Source: Aquila chrysaetos chrysaetos (taxonomy: Eukaryota > Chordata > Aves > Accipitriformes > Accipitridae). From it: DNA of 64,000 nucleotides. The number at the start of each line of letters is the position of its first letter. Positions within the stretch are counted from its first letter, which is position 1. The stretch spans positions 23,396,234 to 23,460,233 of the forward strand of contig NC_044014.1 of the NCBI RefSeq assembly GCF_900496995.4, written 5' to 3'. The position numbers and the translations under genes are program-made. This document shows, piece by piece, positions 22,462 through 36,618 of this stretch. Below the pieces are notes generated by a model, which was given only the letters and a program-made list of their open reading frames with translations, made no database searches and was not told the origin of the DNA.

Positions 22462-25341
22462 TTGTAGGTCCAGGTAAATATCCAGGTAGTGAAGTGCAGA
22501 AGGGATCCAGGTGTAAGCATGGAAAAACAGGCAAGATACAGAAGAATTTGGCATTTAGTTTGAAGATTTGTAACAAATACATATACATATATTTTTAAAA
22601 ACAGCAGCAGCATAAGAGGTTGCAATTAGTTATGCAGTGGCACCATTACAAACGCTATGAAGTCAGTTCAAGAATTCAAGGCGGGCCGCTCCATTCATGC
22701 ATTTTGCTTCGTTTAACTTATACCCAGGGACTGGCAGCACAATTAGCCCAGCTTCGCATTGGCTATGACAGTTTTTCTAATGGCTAAATTCCCTTTTTCT
22801 GTTGCAAACAAAACAATATAGGCAAATCAATAAATATGTACCTACTTTGCAGCTAAAAATAGTGCTGGCATTTTATCTCTACTGAGGTGTTACTGTCTGG
22901 GTGAAGACAGTCTAGGACTACACATCTGATTTAAACAGTGGCCTTACCACATAGCTCTTTTCAGACTCTGTGAGATCTGGTCCAGCTCTCAATGAATGGT
23001 GGGAAGGCTGTGTGATCACCAAGCAAATGATAAGGAAGATATTTTAGCAGATGTTACACTGGTCAGAATTAAAAAAATTTAAATGGAGTGCAGACAACAA
23101 AAGAAAATGAACAACTCTTCCCCTCCCCACCCCAACACCACGCTTCTTGGACAACAAGGTCTTTCATTTACACAAGAGACATTAAGGGTACAGTAATGCA
23201 ACTGCACTCCAGCACACAGAATAATGCTGCAAATAGAAAGGCGAAACAGAGCAGGGAATCAGAGTGGAGGGTTATGGACACCGCTACAACCAGAAATGGT
23301 ACATAGTGTCATACTGCATTCCTGTGGGGGGGGACGACCAAGGACAGAAGCACATACTTGAGAGCATCAAACTTGAAAGGCCAAAAGCATGCTGAGAGGA
23401 ATCTGCTGCTGTTTTTAGAAAAGTCCTCAACGACTTTGACACAGGAGAGAACAGTAACTCGCTTGCTTCTTAAAAAAAGACCAGCTCAGGTCCTCAGAAG
23501 GCACACTGCTGTGTAGCCCCATCAAAATCGCTCTAGCTTGTACCAAGCAAGGATCTGAGCTGCTCTGTTAATTCCCACAACAAGGCAGAGCTTCAGGTCA
23601 GAGGAGGCCCTGACTGGAAAACCCAGGTCCAAACACCACCACCCGTGAAGTTTCTGGACTCTGCCCTGCCTCTCTCCTCAGTCACAACTCTTCACAGGGA
23701 CTCACATGTCCCAGGGCACAGCAAGGAAAATCAGGGTGTTTGGGGTTGGAGGTTTTGTGGGGAAGGGGAAGGTCACTGAGAAAGTCGCACAGGTATCCAG
23801 AGCCTGGTTTTGCACACTTTTTGCATAATCAAACACCTACTGAGAGCAAGGAGCATGCTGTGAGCAAATGGGATGTCTGAACTAGTGTAGGGTTATTTGT
23901 ACTACCTGCAGGACTGCTTGGCAAAGTGGATTGGATAAGATACAGAGCATTGTCATACTCTGTGTTCATTCAACACAATTTTCAACCCAAATTCCAAAGG
24001 CCTCTATTTTTATGCTTTCCCTCCTCCTCTTTATTCACTTCAACAATTCCCTTCAGTAAAAGGCTTGCTTTCTCACGGCACCCCGAGACAAAACAGAAGC
24101 AGAGGATAAAGAGGTTTGTGACACCTTCAGCCCAAGCATGCTCAAAGAGTTTGGAGAAGTGCAGGGTGATGAGCTCATCCCTGTTTAACTCCCATTCTCA
24201 AAGCTTCTCTGAACCACATCTTGGACCTCTGGAGCTGTGCCTATCATTGTATTAAAGCAAACTGTCTCTTTTGAGGACTGTGACCCACTCTGGGCCAACC
24301 CAACCCCACAGCAAGCCCTTTGTAGTCAGCTGTACTGTCAGGCTGGAATCTAGGATCACTGCCCTAAGAAACAATGCTCTGTTACCATGTATATTTCTAC
24401 AGAGAGAAAATTAAATGTAAGTTGGATAGGCTAATTGCAGTGGAATTCACATTCAAAGCATTTACTGTGGGGCTTGAAATCATCACAGGATTTCTGGAAG
24501 TCATTCCTGCCTGTATATCATTAGCCCTGAAAGGCAAATGGAATAATTAGAAAGTTAAAATTAATATTGTACAGACCAACTGGATATAGTGTATCAAATC
24601 TGATGAGATCAGAGCTAACTCAGGTGGTCAAGTAGCTGGGAAAACCTATTTCCAGGCTGAGATGAGAGGCAGCTGTAAGAATGATTTTTTTTTTGTTTGT
24701 TTGTTTTAAATTCACAAAAGTGCTTCTCTGCTCCATACTAATAAATCGACTGTTGGAATTGCTCCATGAGCTCCTAAGACCGCATGATCCATCTCTCATT
24801 GATTACTTGTGACCTCCCTGACCAGCTTTTCCTTCAAAAAGCATTAATAACTATGAATTAAATTAGTTATTTGAAAGGTAAAAAATTGACAGTACCTCTG
24901 AATGCTCCATAGTGCAGACATGTACGTGTAATACCAGGAGGTGCAGCCTACCAGCATCAGAAACTTGGCCACATTCCCTTTCCTGGCAGGATCCTCACGG
25001 GGACTTCCATGAGGCAGCTGGGCAGGGGCAGAGGCCAAGCAGTCCCCCTGCCCTCCCAGCAGCCCCCAGTTCCCGACAAGACACACGACCAAGCAGATCC
25101 CTTCTGGCCTCTGCTCCAGAGATCCAGGCAGCTCCTACCAATGCTGTGGGTGTCTCTGCACTAACTCCCAGGGCTACAGCAGAGCCCTACAGTGAAGTGA
25201 TGAAACACCCCGAAGTCAGCAACTATGCAGCATTAGCCAAACAGGATGAAAAACTGACCAGATCAGATCCTATAATTTTAGGCTGTAAATGTACCACACC
25301 ACTGCTTCAAACAGGTGACCTTGATAGCACAGCCTAGATAG

Positions 25342-25346
<5 letters not shown>

Positions 25347-25379
<33 letters not shown>

Positions 25380-25430
25380 CTACATTATTCTTACAGGGAG
25401 AGAAGAGAATAAAGAAAAAAAAAAAAAAAA
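25347..25430 (-). repeat. Two T tracts on the transcript strand (28 and 16 bases)
   Basis: Plus-strand A runs at 25347-25374 and 25415-25430 are separated by 40 nt of mixed sequence. Confidence 0.9.
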
Positions 25431-28400
25431 GTGTTATAGGTCCAAATGCTCTTCAAAGATGGGTTCGGAAAGCCCAGGTACTACCTACAGTGGTGGTTCC
25501 ATGTGCCAGAGGTGGCTGAGGAATCAGCAAGTGTGGGGCACAGCTCCAAAGTATAAAACACAGAGGTTCCCCCAAAATACTGAGCCAGCCCTGCTGCTAC
25601 TGGAGGTAAACTGAGGGCCCTAAAAGTGAACAAGTATTCACAACCTGTGGGGACAACTTAAATTCTACCCTCTCAGTCACACTACATGCTTTGTTAAGAC
25701 TAAGTGAATAAACTTAAGCAGGTGCTTAAAGTATCTATGTCTCCATGTCTACAGACTCTACAAATATACAATACAGTCAGTCCTGAAGCACAGCTGGCCA
25801 CTGTTTCCACCTCATACAGAGTTTGAGGATGGATCTAAAGAGCACCACAGGTTTGTAAGAATACCAGAAAAAGGTTTTAACTGTTGGGAAGCAAGATGCT
25901 GGGGCTACTCAGTAGTGCTCTCCCTGCTCTTAGCGAAGTCAAGTGTCATCCGCGTGTCTATCCATTGCAGCTCTTGTTTACATGTCTTCTTCCATTCCTG
26001 TCTGGTGGGAGTTAAAGGACTACATAAGCAAAGAGAAAGCTAAGCAGAACAGGCTAACAGACAGACAAGACAGACAAATTGGTATCCCCTCAGAGAAGGG
26101 CACACATCAGCAGTGATGCTCCCACACATGAATGAAGAACCACGAGCAGGGAGGACTCCCCAGCCTAGCCGAAAGAAACAAGGAAAACCTCCGCACACAC
26201 CCAGCCCCAGCTCTGGTGAAAGCAAGGGGAAAGCTGGCCAAAGAGATCTCACAAAGGACATTGAAAAGACTGCAGTGCGGAGTGGCCTGACCTAAAGGCC
26301 GTCAAAGTCAATGGAAAGACTCCTTGGCCCCTGGATCAGAACCTTGAAGACTGTGTCTACAGCAGAAAAAACGCATCTCCCGTGGGGAGCAGGTACCAAC
26401 ACTTGCCACAGGCTGTGCAGCTCTGGCTTGGACAATAAACACACTGGGCAGAAACACCATCGTGCTGAACCTGTGGGGCAGCAGAAAACCACTGTGGGGG
26501 GATAACAGCTTACCTTGGAGATGGTGCGAAGTAATGACCATGCTAAGTCAGCGTAGCTGGTCTGTGCTGGGGAACATGGGCTCTGAGCATCCTCCTCATA
26601 CTCACTCCCTCTCTACCAGCACAACTGGGTGAAATTACTCACCGCTCTGCCTGACTGGTTTTGCAGAAGTAGAAAGGAGCAAAGAGCCCCCCACTGACGT
26701 CCCTCACACTGCCGGGCGATACAGGGACCCTCGTCCAGCCACTCCTGCCTTCCCCAGCCCACAGACGCGGTCTGGCCCTGCGGCCGAAGCTGCTGCACTA
26801 CTCACATACTTGCTAGCACTGCTGCTGACTGTTACACTGTACTAACAGGACCTCAGAGTAAAACATGTATTGAACTAGAAAATTCCCAAGGGTCCCTTGA
26901 GATAAATTAATTTGATAGATTACATTACTGCTTAATATCATGTTTTACTGGATTATTGAAACAAATTATCTGTAAGTTATACTTTAAATACCTTTCACAT
27001 GCTGTGGGGTCGTTCTTTTTTTCTTTTTAGTTTGGACTGTGAAACTAAACAAAAGGGAATAACTTCAGAATAGCTAAAAGAGCCATTGCACTTTATACTG
27101 TTACTTAATGGAACAGGCAAGAACACAGTCCTTACCCCAGTCCTGCACCAAAGAGGTCTTAAACCTGCAAAAACCCTGGGTCAGAATTTCTTAACTGGGG
27201 AGGTTCTCTATTATGAGAAAGAAAACTAAAATTCAAAATGGTAAAATACCTCAAACACCAGGGATGGACAATAATGGAAAAAAACCACAAACTTTCCATG
27301 TCTACTAAGTGCTTGTCTCATTTGATTAAAATCAATTAAAAGATGACAGATTTTTTTGAAAAGGCCTCCAGGATATTACCTGCAGTTCTGCTGAAGCCAT
27401 CGGACTCTGTATGAGTCATGCAGATAATGAGAAGTCATTTGCGCATATAAATACCACTCCTGCTCCCTAAACAATTGTAGACCCAGAGCTAGAAAGGAGG
27501 TCAAGACTACCGACAATGTCACACCCAGTTTTAACTTGACACTGACAATGCTCTGGTTGTCAAGGCATATAAAACATAAATTTTGGCTTGACTCTGCCTT
27601 CAAAGAAAGGCCACAGGGTCCTATTACAATCAGGTGCAACACCTAAAATAGAACTGTGTGCTAGTCAGCACTTGGGAGAAACATCTTTCCCTAAAGGTGG
27701 CTCTTTGCTCCTGCTTTTTTGAGTTGCATACATCCAGTGCAAGCACCAGCAGGACCAAGCAGATCAGAGGTCAGGAGAAAGGCCAACACAGAAGACATCT
27801 ATGGATTTTTAACATAAAGCAGAATATGTATCCTATTAGACTCTGATATTGAAACTGAAATGGAAGCAGGAGGTGGTTGTTCAGTGAAAAGTTGTGCAAG
27901 CTCACGATCAGAGGGAAATGAGGCAAGTAAAGGTAACAGGAAAATTTCAGGGTTAAAGGTGTATCTTGCTCTCAAACTGATCAAGAAAATAAGTAACATT
28001 GGCAACTACTTCCCACACTCATCCTGCCTGAGCAGCCTGCCTTGTTCACTGATCAAGCCGAAGATTGCTTCCCCAATACCCATCACTACAAACTCAGTCC
28101 AGTTTTTTTCCAACTGAGCTTTCTGTTTCAAATATTGCCATCTTGTGGAAGCTGCCTAGAAGGACTGACGAGACACCAGCAGCTAGGAGCACTGCTCATT
28201 CCCGGATGCTGCACATCCCAGCCACACAGTGCTGAGGCTGAGTTGGTTATGCTGCACAGACCCTACTGCATCCCTCCTTAAAGACATTTGTAGCTCTCAG
28301 CAACAGAGCTGAGCACCTCTGAATGCTACCTGAGAAGGCTGGAACAGGTCCCTGACATTGTGGATACCAAGTTGTATATGCCTTACCCCCAGCTCTGAGA

Positions 28401-28847
28401 CGCTCAAACCCTGAATCCTGATCTCACGTGGTTAAACGAAACCTGAACTGGAGTATCTCACACTACACCATTCCTGCTAACAAGGCCACTGATACTGCCT
28501 TATAATGCAATCAAGCTGCAGGAACTCAAGGTCAGAACTAAATAAGCCCTGGGTTAATCCTTTGGAGGAACAGAAAATCAGATCCCCAGCTGGTACAAAC
28601 TGGCAGAAACCCAGACTTGAGCTATATGGATTTGCACCAGCTGAAGATTTTGCCAATACCTGCCCTTCTGCACAGCCTGGAAGTAATTTTAAATTATTTT
28701 TTAAAAAAATAAAAATTCTGAATTCAATGACAGGAGAAATATCTCACCTGTGGAATCAATGAATGGCTAAACAAGCATATGACAAAACAATAGCATGGCA
28801 TGGAAACAACTCTAAGTGATGGAAGAGTAATCAACAAAGATGATTAC

Positions 28848-28964
28848 CTGTGGCTTATTGACTCTGCGTGTAAGTCTGGGAGGTGGTTGTGTTGTGACAG
28901 TAGAGGAAGAGAGGGCAGAGGAAGAGAGAGGAGCAGATGAAGAGAATGCTTTTGAGTCTGCAGT
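28848..28964 (-). CDS. SORBS1: Probable SORBS1 cassette exon, Ser/Thr-rich
   Basis: A 117-nt stretch has a long pyrimidine tract and CAAAAG acceptor, a CAG/GTAATC donor, phase 0 on both sides and no stop. It encodes TADSKAFSSSAPLSSSALSS and then STVTTQPPPRLTRRVNKPQ. Its neighbours are phase 0 too, so it can be included or skipped freely. I do not recall it in human SORBS1, but the ending NKPQ resembles the region just before SH3-3 in SORBS2. Expression is not proven. Confidence 0.6.
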
Positions 28965-30290
28965 CTTTTGAAGAGAAGAAAAGTTGGTCAGATTGGCACA
29001 CACTCTCTTATCACAATCACTGCCAGTGATAAGAGCATCTACTCTCCAGTAAATTTGATGCACACACAGCAAACATAACTCCATGCAAGGGCAAGTGCAG
29101 TTTCCAGTCGGTTTGTCTGAGCTGACCACCTCATTCTGTTTTAAACATGCAGGTTATGCCTGTAAAAAATGCTACTAAAAATATATCCAGATGGTAAACA
29201 GCACAGTCTTCATACAGCTTTCAATATACATCTAGTTGTGATTCAAGCAGAAATCAAACAATTTGTCATAAGATTTCCCAGTGTGAAATGTGTCATCTTA
29301 GAAACCCTAGTTCCTCATTATTTAACCTTGGCTAAGATGGGGTATATCATGGAGGCTATCGCAGTGCATCCAAGACAGTATTTATAAGGCTATGATTTTG
29401 AGCTCCCCAAACTTCCACTCTTATACAAGGTAGCATGGGGGTGCTGTAATGTATTTGGGCTGGCTGTAGCCCGCAATGGACCCCAAGTCAACTGAAAGCT
29501 GCAAAGTAAGGCAGATCTCCTATACCAAGACTGGGGGCAGAAGATACGTTGTAGAAGCTACTGCAGGGTTCCCCATGCTCCCTCTCATTGTAACATACAG
29601 CTACATATAACTAAAAACTCTCGGCGAAAAGCATCACCAGGTCTAATTCTCATTTGTGGCTAGACCCTTTCACATCATTTTGGAAATGCAAGCATAATAA
29701 ATTCCACTCCATCCATAGATAACAGTCAAGTCTCCCTTAGTCATCCACATCCCAGGTTAAGGTTCACTAAACCACAGGCTCCAGGATCAACATGGGACAG
29801 CTTGTGTGATTCTGGGAGCCAGGCTGATGTTTACAAGGCTTTTCAGTCCTTGACTTTAGGAGGAACAAATAAATCTTATAACCAAAGATGATCCATTGCA
29901 CACTGGAAAATCTCTGAATAGCAAGGAATTGCCTGTATTCTACACAGTGAGGTATATGGGCATGAGGCCTGTGTGATACTTTCATCTGATACATCTGGTA
30001 ATAGCCACTATCTGGGACAATCACCTCATTAGACATGACCAGTTGAGTGAGTCCTGTGTTATTATCTATTCTAAAATAATTTTCACTGCACTGCTCCTGA
30101 GCCCTTTTCTACAACTTTTTGATCTGCTATCCAGTGAATGCCACTGGTGACCCCTGGAAGAAGGTCTTAGGATCATCAAAATGACACGTGGCAGCCACGG
30201 GCTCTGCCTGGCCAGCAGAGCAGCACAACCCTCAACACAGCAGTTAAAATCAGCAATTCAGAGCAGCACACACACATGCAGGAGAAGTAC
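28965..30290 (-). other. SORBS1: SORBS1 intron, 1.3 kb
   Basis: No exon or repeat is recognised in this intron. Confidence 0.6.
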
Positions 30291-31019
30291 CTTCTTTTCC
30301 CCGCTTTGAAACTTTCCCAGATCACCTTTCCTCATGCCTCTTTTCTCTGTTTTACCTCCCTGCACAATAGCCATTAGCTCCTGACACAACTGGTTGTCCT
30401 CAGAGGAACTCACAGGTCTCTTTTCTGGGCTCACACGCATGTCTAGTTGGGATGGTTTCAGGCAGCGCTCAACAGAGATCTTGGAAACAGCATGAGCACC
30501 CTGCTCGGGATTGCTGCTGCCCTCTCTAGTCTTTTGGAGCCAGGCTTGGCTGCCAGTGATGTGATGCTGCTCTGCGAGGACGCTTTCGGGGCTCTCCACT
30601 GCCCAGCGAGGGGAGTTAGAGTAGCTCACGCTGGGAGAAAGGGAGCCAACAAACTTTTCTTCGCTTTGCGGAGTGGCCTGATAGAAACTGCCAGCGGAGG
30701 ACTGAGGTCTGGATGAGTAAGAGGGCAAGGGGGATTTAATGGACCTGGGAGTCGAGGAGCCAGAGAGATGAGAATGGTGGAGGCTGACCGTGGGGGAAGG
30801 GCTGGCTGCAGCAGAAGGCGAGAGATAGTCAGCGTGAGAGAGAGAGGCTTCAGGCGGAGAAGGCAAAGGAGGAGTTATGGCAGGAGTGGTGCTAGGAGAC
30901 ACTCCCACAGTCAGAGCAATCCACTCGGATGTGACCGCCTGCACCTCTGGAGATAAGGCGCGGCGCGCGAAAGGCAAAGGCGGAGGAGTTGGTGTATGGA
31001 GCAGCTCAGAGCTGGGAGA
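30291..31019 (-). CDS. SORBS1: SORBS1 Pro/Ser-rich exon between SH3-2 and SH3-3
   Basis: The 729-nt exon (243 codons, phase 0 at both ends) begins SPSSELLHTPTPPPLPFARR after CCTTCAAG and ends GEKK before GTACTT. It matches the human exon with SRRALSPEMHAVTSEWISLT (recalled): here RRALSPEVQAVTSEWIALTV, then ITPPLPSPPEASL and STPRSIKSPLP. Later parts are diverged except CLKPS. The segment is Pro/Ser-rich, probably disordered, and may hold SH3 ligands and phosphorylation sites. Its frame-neutral length fits the alternative use known for this region in mammals, where short isoforms go directly from ASPQ to QPQAQQ. Confidence 0.93.
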
Positions 31020-32939
31020 CTTGAAGGAGACAAAAGCAGGAGAGAAAAAGAAAGAAATGAACAAAAAAATAATAAAGGAAAATACAAAACGACTGAGCAA
31101 AAGTAAAAGGAGAGAGAGCGAGCGTGGAGAGGAGCAGATCTGCGACCAAGCATGGTGCATAAGTTTTCCATGGACAGCTGCACCATGTCGGAGAACGTGC
31201 TGTCCACAGCTACTCCAATTACGGAGTCCAGTCTGTGTCTGTGCTGCTAATACCCTTCTCCAGCCTCTGCCAGGATGCCAGACGCAAAATGTCTTGTGGA
31301 AGATCTTAGACTTCATACCATATGCCCTAAGTCCCTCTGGGAGCAGTTGCAGCCACCATGCATGATGGCAGCATGCAGCATTTGATTGGCCTGGCAGTAA
31401 TACCTGGGGCTCCAGCAACTCACACTGTGGACCCAGTCAGAATTCACTGCTGGAATGAATTTTGACTTTATCCAACTCTAGCATGAGCAATGCCTGCTCC
31501 TCAAGAAACTTGTATTGCTGAAGCTGTGGAGGAGAAAGGGATCAAAAATGCTGGCTGTGGCTATTTAGTCTTTAGGTGATTAAAGTAGGTCCTATGTTTA
31601 TAAAGGCAGAACACAACTGAGTTCTGCCCTTAGCTATTACCACCAGCGACGTCAATGAGATCAGCTACATTAGCACTGATCACAGCGTTTCTCAGTCCTC
31701 TGCCAAGTTAGGCAAAAAGGGAGATAATTGATTTACTAGGGAAGGAATCAAAAGAATAGCAAAGGAAACCAAAAAGGGGTGGATACGATCCCTTCCATCA
31801 AAGGGAGAAGCTTGCAGAGAGCTGGTGGCAGACAGGCCACAGTTATGGAGAGACTGCCAAGCTCAAACAGAAATGCTCAGCTGAGGTCCACTTTGACAGG
31901 GAACCCCAAACAAGCAACAAGTCTTTCCTCTTTACACAGTGGCTAAGAATAAAAACACTCCTTTTAGGGAAGATCCAGACAGACACCAGGCGTGAGCCAT
32001 GGCAGCTTTTCCCATCCGTCCTGTATCATATATCCCTTCCTCCCAGTCCCAATTCTCCACTTTTGTTCCTTGCAGTCTTGACCTCAGAATGACCTTGCTT
32101 TGGTCCTGTGGGTGAGAGGGGGATGCACCAGAAACTCATGGCCGAGACCCAGACATGTATGCTGACCTTCGAAAGCATGAGTATTTACAGGATGAGAACA
32201 AAACAAAGGGATTTAGAGACTCACTGCCTCCCTGAAATGTTTTCCATGGCAAACATTCTGGGATCCCCGTACAATTACCTGGGGCCATTTTGATTTCTGG
32301 TTTGAACTGCAGTATGGTTGATAGTGAATCTAATATTCATGGAAGATCCCAGACTGGCCTGCTCTCAAAACCTGAGTTCATTTAAGCACCAATTTCAAAT
32401 AATACAGGCTGCTCTCCTGACCCTGTCTCCCAAAACCTTGGTTGTGTGCTGGAACATTTAGAAGTATACAGCTTGATTCAAGCTGACTGGGATCAACATA
32501 ATGACTCCTACAGACTGTAACAGCCTGTGACACCCTTTTAATAGTCATAATAAAAAATTCACTCATCACAGTGGAGGTCTGTAAAGTGTAAACACGCACT
32601 CAGGAGGAGCTGGATCACCAATTCATTCCATCTCTGGCAGTGAAATTTATTCAGATGGCTGTGAACTGTAGCCCTTTCAACCTGGCCTGAATTCAAGCTG
32701 CAGACCAGAGATAAAAAGCTGAGTCTCCAAATACCCAAATGACCTGTTCATTAACCTTTCTGGTAAATGAAACATCACCTTTTCCTGCAGTTGCAGCATA
32801 CTGCAGGGAGCACATGGCTTTTACTGCACAAAACATTAGTCTTAGCTACAGCTTTTTTCAGCTGTTGCTTCTTGCACAGCAATGGCAACATTCCTCTGTT
32901 CTGCAAGGTGCTGTAACTGGCTGCACCTAGTCCAAATAC
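31020..32939 (-). other. SORBS1: SORBS1 intron, 1.9 kb
   Basis: No exon or repeat is recognised. The last 60 nt before the acceptor at 31019 are very pyrimidine-rich on the minus strand. Confidence 0.6.
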
Positions 32940-33134
32940 CTGTGGTGAAGCTGTCATGCTGCGGTTAGGGGAGAGGGACATTGGTGGGTCAGGATAGTCA
33001 ACGGCATTCTTGACCACTGGCCGTTTGAGCACCTCCACGTAAGTGACAGGGAAGATGCCTTGGCGATTGGTGCCAGAGATTTTTCCTTCATACCAGTTCT
33101 CATCCACTCGTCGAATCAACGTGATCCTTTCACC
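32940..33134 (-). CDS. SORBS1: SORBS1 exon, second half of SH3-2
   Basis: The 195-nt phase-0 exon encodes [40 protein letters not shown] and [20 protein letters not shown] then TASPQ. It completes SH3-2 with ENWYEG and IFPVTY. It can splice in frame to the Pro/Ser exon at 31019, the cassette at 28964 or the exon at 22176, since all three start in phase 0. Acceptor CCCATAG, donor GTATTT. Confidence 0.97.
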
Positions 33135-34643
<1,509 letters not shown>

Positions 34644-34750
34644 CTAGAATGCACAAACAGAATCAAATGAGTCACATACAAAAAGCCCATAAACTGGTCA
34701 CTGGCAGAAAGGGAGCGGGCAAAGAGAACACCTGCAAGGAAAGCAGCTAC

Positions 34751-34865
34751 CTCTATGTATGATCGTGGGAAGATGCCAACTCTGCCATGGTGTTCACCTT
34801 CATACCAGTTCTGGTCAATCTGCTTGTAAATGTAAACAATATCTCCTTTCTGCAGAGGAAGTTCC
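34751..34865 (-). CDS. SORBS1: SORBS1 exon, core of SH3-1
   Basis: The 115-nt exon encodes [20 protein letters not shown] and [18 protein letters not shown]. The SH3 ligand-groove residues are present: the acidic RT loop, the Trp of QNWYEG, and the Pro and Tyr of FPRSYIE. Acceptor TTAACAG, donor GTAGCT, phase 0. Only 107 nt of intron separate it from the SH3-2 start. Confidence 0.97.
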
Positions 34866-36571
34866 CTGTTAACAACACAAGCACTCCATCAGAACTTCAC
34901 TGGAGAACAGACATGTTCTCTCCCTGTCCAGCAATCCTTAGATACCAAGGTCTGCATCAGCCCTGTTGATACAAATCATGCTCCACCCAAAGTGAAAGCT
35001 ACATGTCGAGAACATGATGTGCAGGGACTCTCTTGCTCTTTGGGGATCCTGTCAAAAAAGCTGGCCTATGAGGGCCCTACTAACCACACACCCTCCAGCA
35101 GCAATGGGATCAAGCTCAAGCAAAAGATGCCACTGGCTGCCTTCTATGTTGGATATGGGGAGGAGTGCTCAATTCCTGTTTTGAAACAGGTCATGTCACA
35201 AGTGCCTTCCAAAGAGATACATGATTTTAATGGAAGCTAGTCTGCTGGTTAGATGAACATCCCCCCACATGCCAATGTTGATCCTGCAATGATTACACTT
35301 CTGGTCCACTGACTTCACCTGGGCTAACAATTGGGATTTCAATCTATAGTCTTCAGTGCTAAAATTATGAATGTCTGCAGCTTGAGGAACTCCCACTGTG
35401 GGCAGCTTGTACTAGGCTCATAAACCTACTACTTGGATCCCCACAGGAGAACAAACAACCCAGCCTTTCCTAACATGACTTTCACAAGCTCTCCTTTACT
35501 TTTGTCTGGCACCCTGCTACGTTCTGCTTAAGGGACACCACAGTTATACCTTACATCTGCCTCAGTTTTATTACATGTGCTGGGAGATGCTCTGTAAGTC
35601 ATTACAAATCATCACCTATAGAACATATAACAAAATATTCCCAGGACATTAGCATCTGAGAAGAAAAACAGCAGGTCCTTCACTGAATTCTCTTCTTCTT
35701 TCTTCCCTCCCTAGCAATGTTAAAATGAGAGCTTCTCCAGGCTCACGCAGAGGGAAAGGCCTTCCAGGCCTTCTCTTCACAGCAGTGTTCCCCAAAAAGA
35801 ACAAATAGTGCTGTGTGATTCACCCAAGGGACCACAACAGTGCTCGGAGCTACAACAATGCCACCAGAAACATCCGCTGCTGTATCCACAGATGCCAGGG
35901 GAACAGTGACCACTCTGTACCCTTATAGGTCCTGAATCAGGAAAATCCTCAGTCAAGAGCCCATCTACATGCTTAAAGCTAGGCATCTAAGTCCCTTGCT
36001 GACTTTGGGCTATGCTTAGCACAGTGAAAAGGATGCTGCTGTTCTGCATATCTCCGTTCTTCTGACCATCTGTATGGCAGATTTACACAGTGAGCTACTG
36101 ACTAACACAGTTCTTCCAGCTCCTAAATCAAGAGCACAACCAGCAATGTCATGCAGGGGAATCACTTCTGCCTTCTGCACAAGAGCAATGATAGAGCTGC
36201 TGCCAAAAGGTCTCACCCAGCCATCCTGCTTACAAGGTGCAAGGAGGAACATCACCCAGAGAGCCATGGCTCCACCCATCCTCAGAGCACAGCCCACACT
36301 TGTTCCAGCAAAGTAGGCAGGTTTGCCCTAAAAACCACATGGAATACAGATGCCCAGAGAAGGAAGACGTTTTCCTACAGGTCCTTTAGAGGCTACAACC
36401 TGCAGGATTCATACTACTTTTCCCTGCCTTACTATGGACACCTTTGCTTTGAGCTGCTGGAAAGACACTCCCAAAACATGAATCCAATTGCATGACACTT
36501 CATAAATGCTGTATCCTAGGGCGAAAAGCAGAGGAAGAACACTCAAGGCGGTAGTAACAAGCAGTACTCAC
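34866..36571 (-). other. SORBS1: SORBS1 intron inside SH3-1, 1.7 kb
   Basis: No exon or repeat family is recognised in this intron. Confidence 0.6.
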
Positions 36572-36618
36572 TTTAGCGTCTGTGCTTTAAAGTCAAATTT
36601 GGCTCTAGCAGGTCTCAT
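36572..36618 (-). CDS. SORBS1: SORBS1 exon, first strand of SH3-1
   Basis: The 47-nt exon encodes MRPARAKFDFKAQTLK, with the last Lys split AA/G. AKFDF is the ALYDY-type motif that begins the first SH3 domain. Acceptor CTCTCTAG, donor GTGAGT. The peptide is identical to human as I recall it. Confidence 0.96.

Larger units (their letters stand above)
22177..28847 (-). other. SORBS1: SORBS1 intron, 6.7 kb
   Basis: This is the largest SORBS1 intron in the window. It contains T tracts on the transcript strand at 22429-22458 (30 bases), 25347-25374 (28 bases) and 25415-25430 (16 bases), and a short (GTTT)n-like stretch near 24685-24706. I find no further exon, although one could be hidden. Confidence 0.6.

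Noticed and set aside
24912..25337. Plus-strand 141-residue open frame ending ten bases before an A28 tract, suggesting a processed retrocopy
   Set aside because: It starts at GTG, resembles no protein I know, has no poly(A) signal before the A tract, and no target-site duplication is visible.
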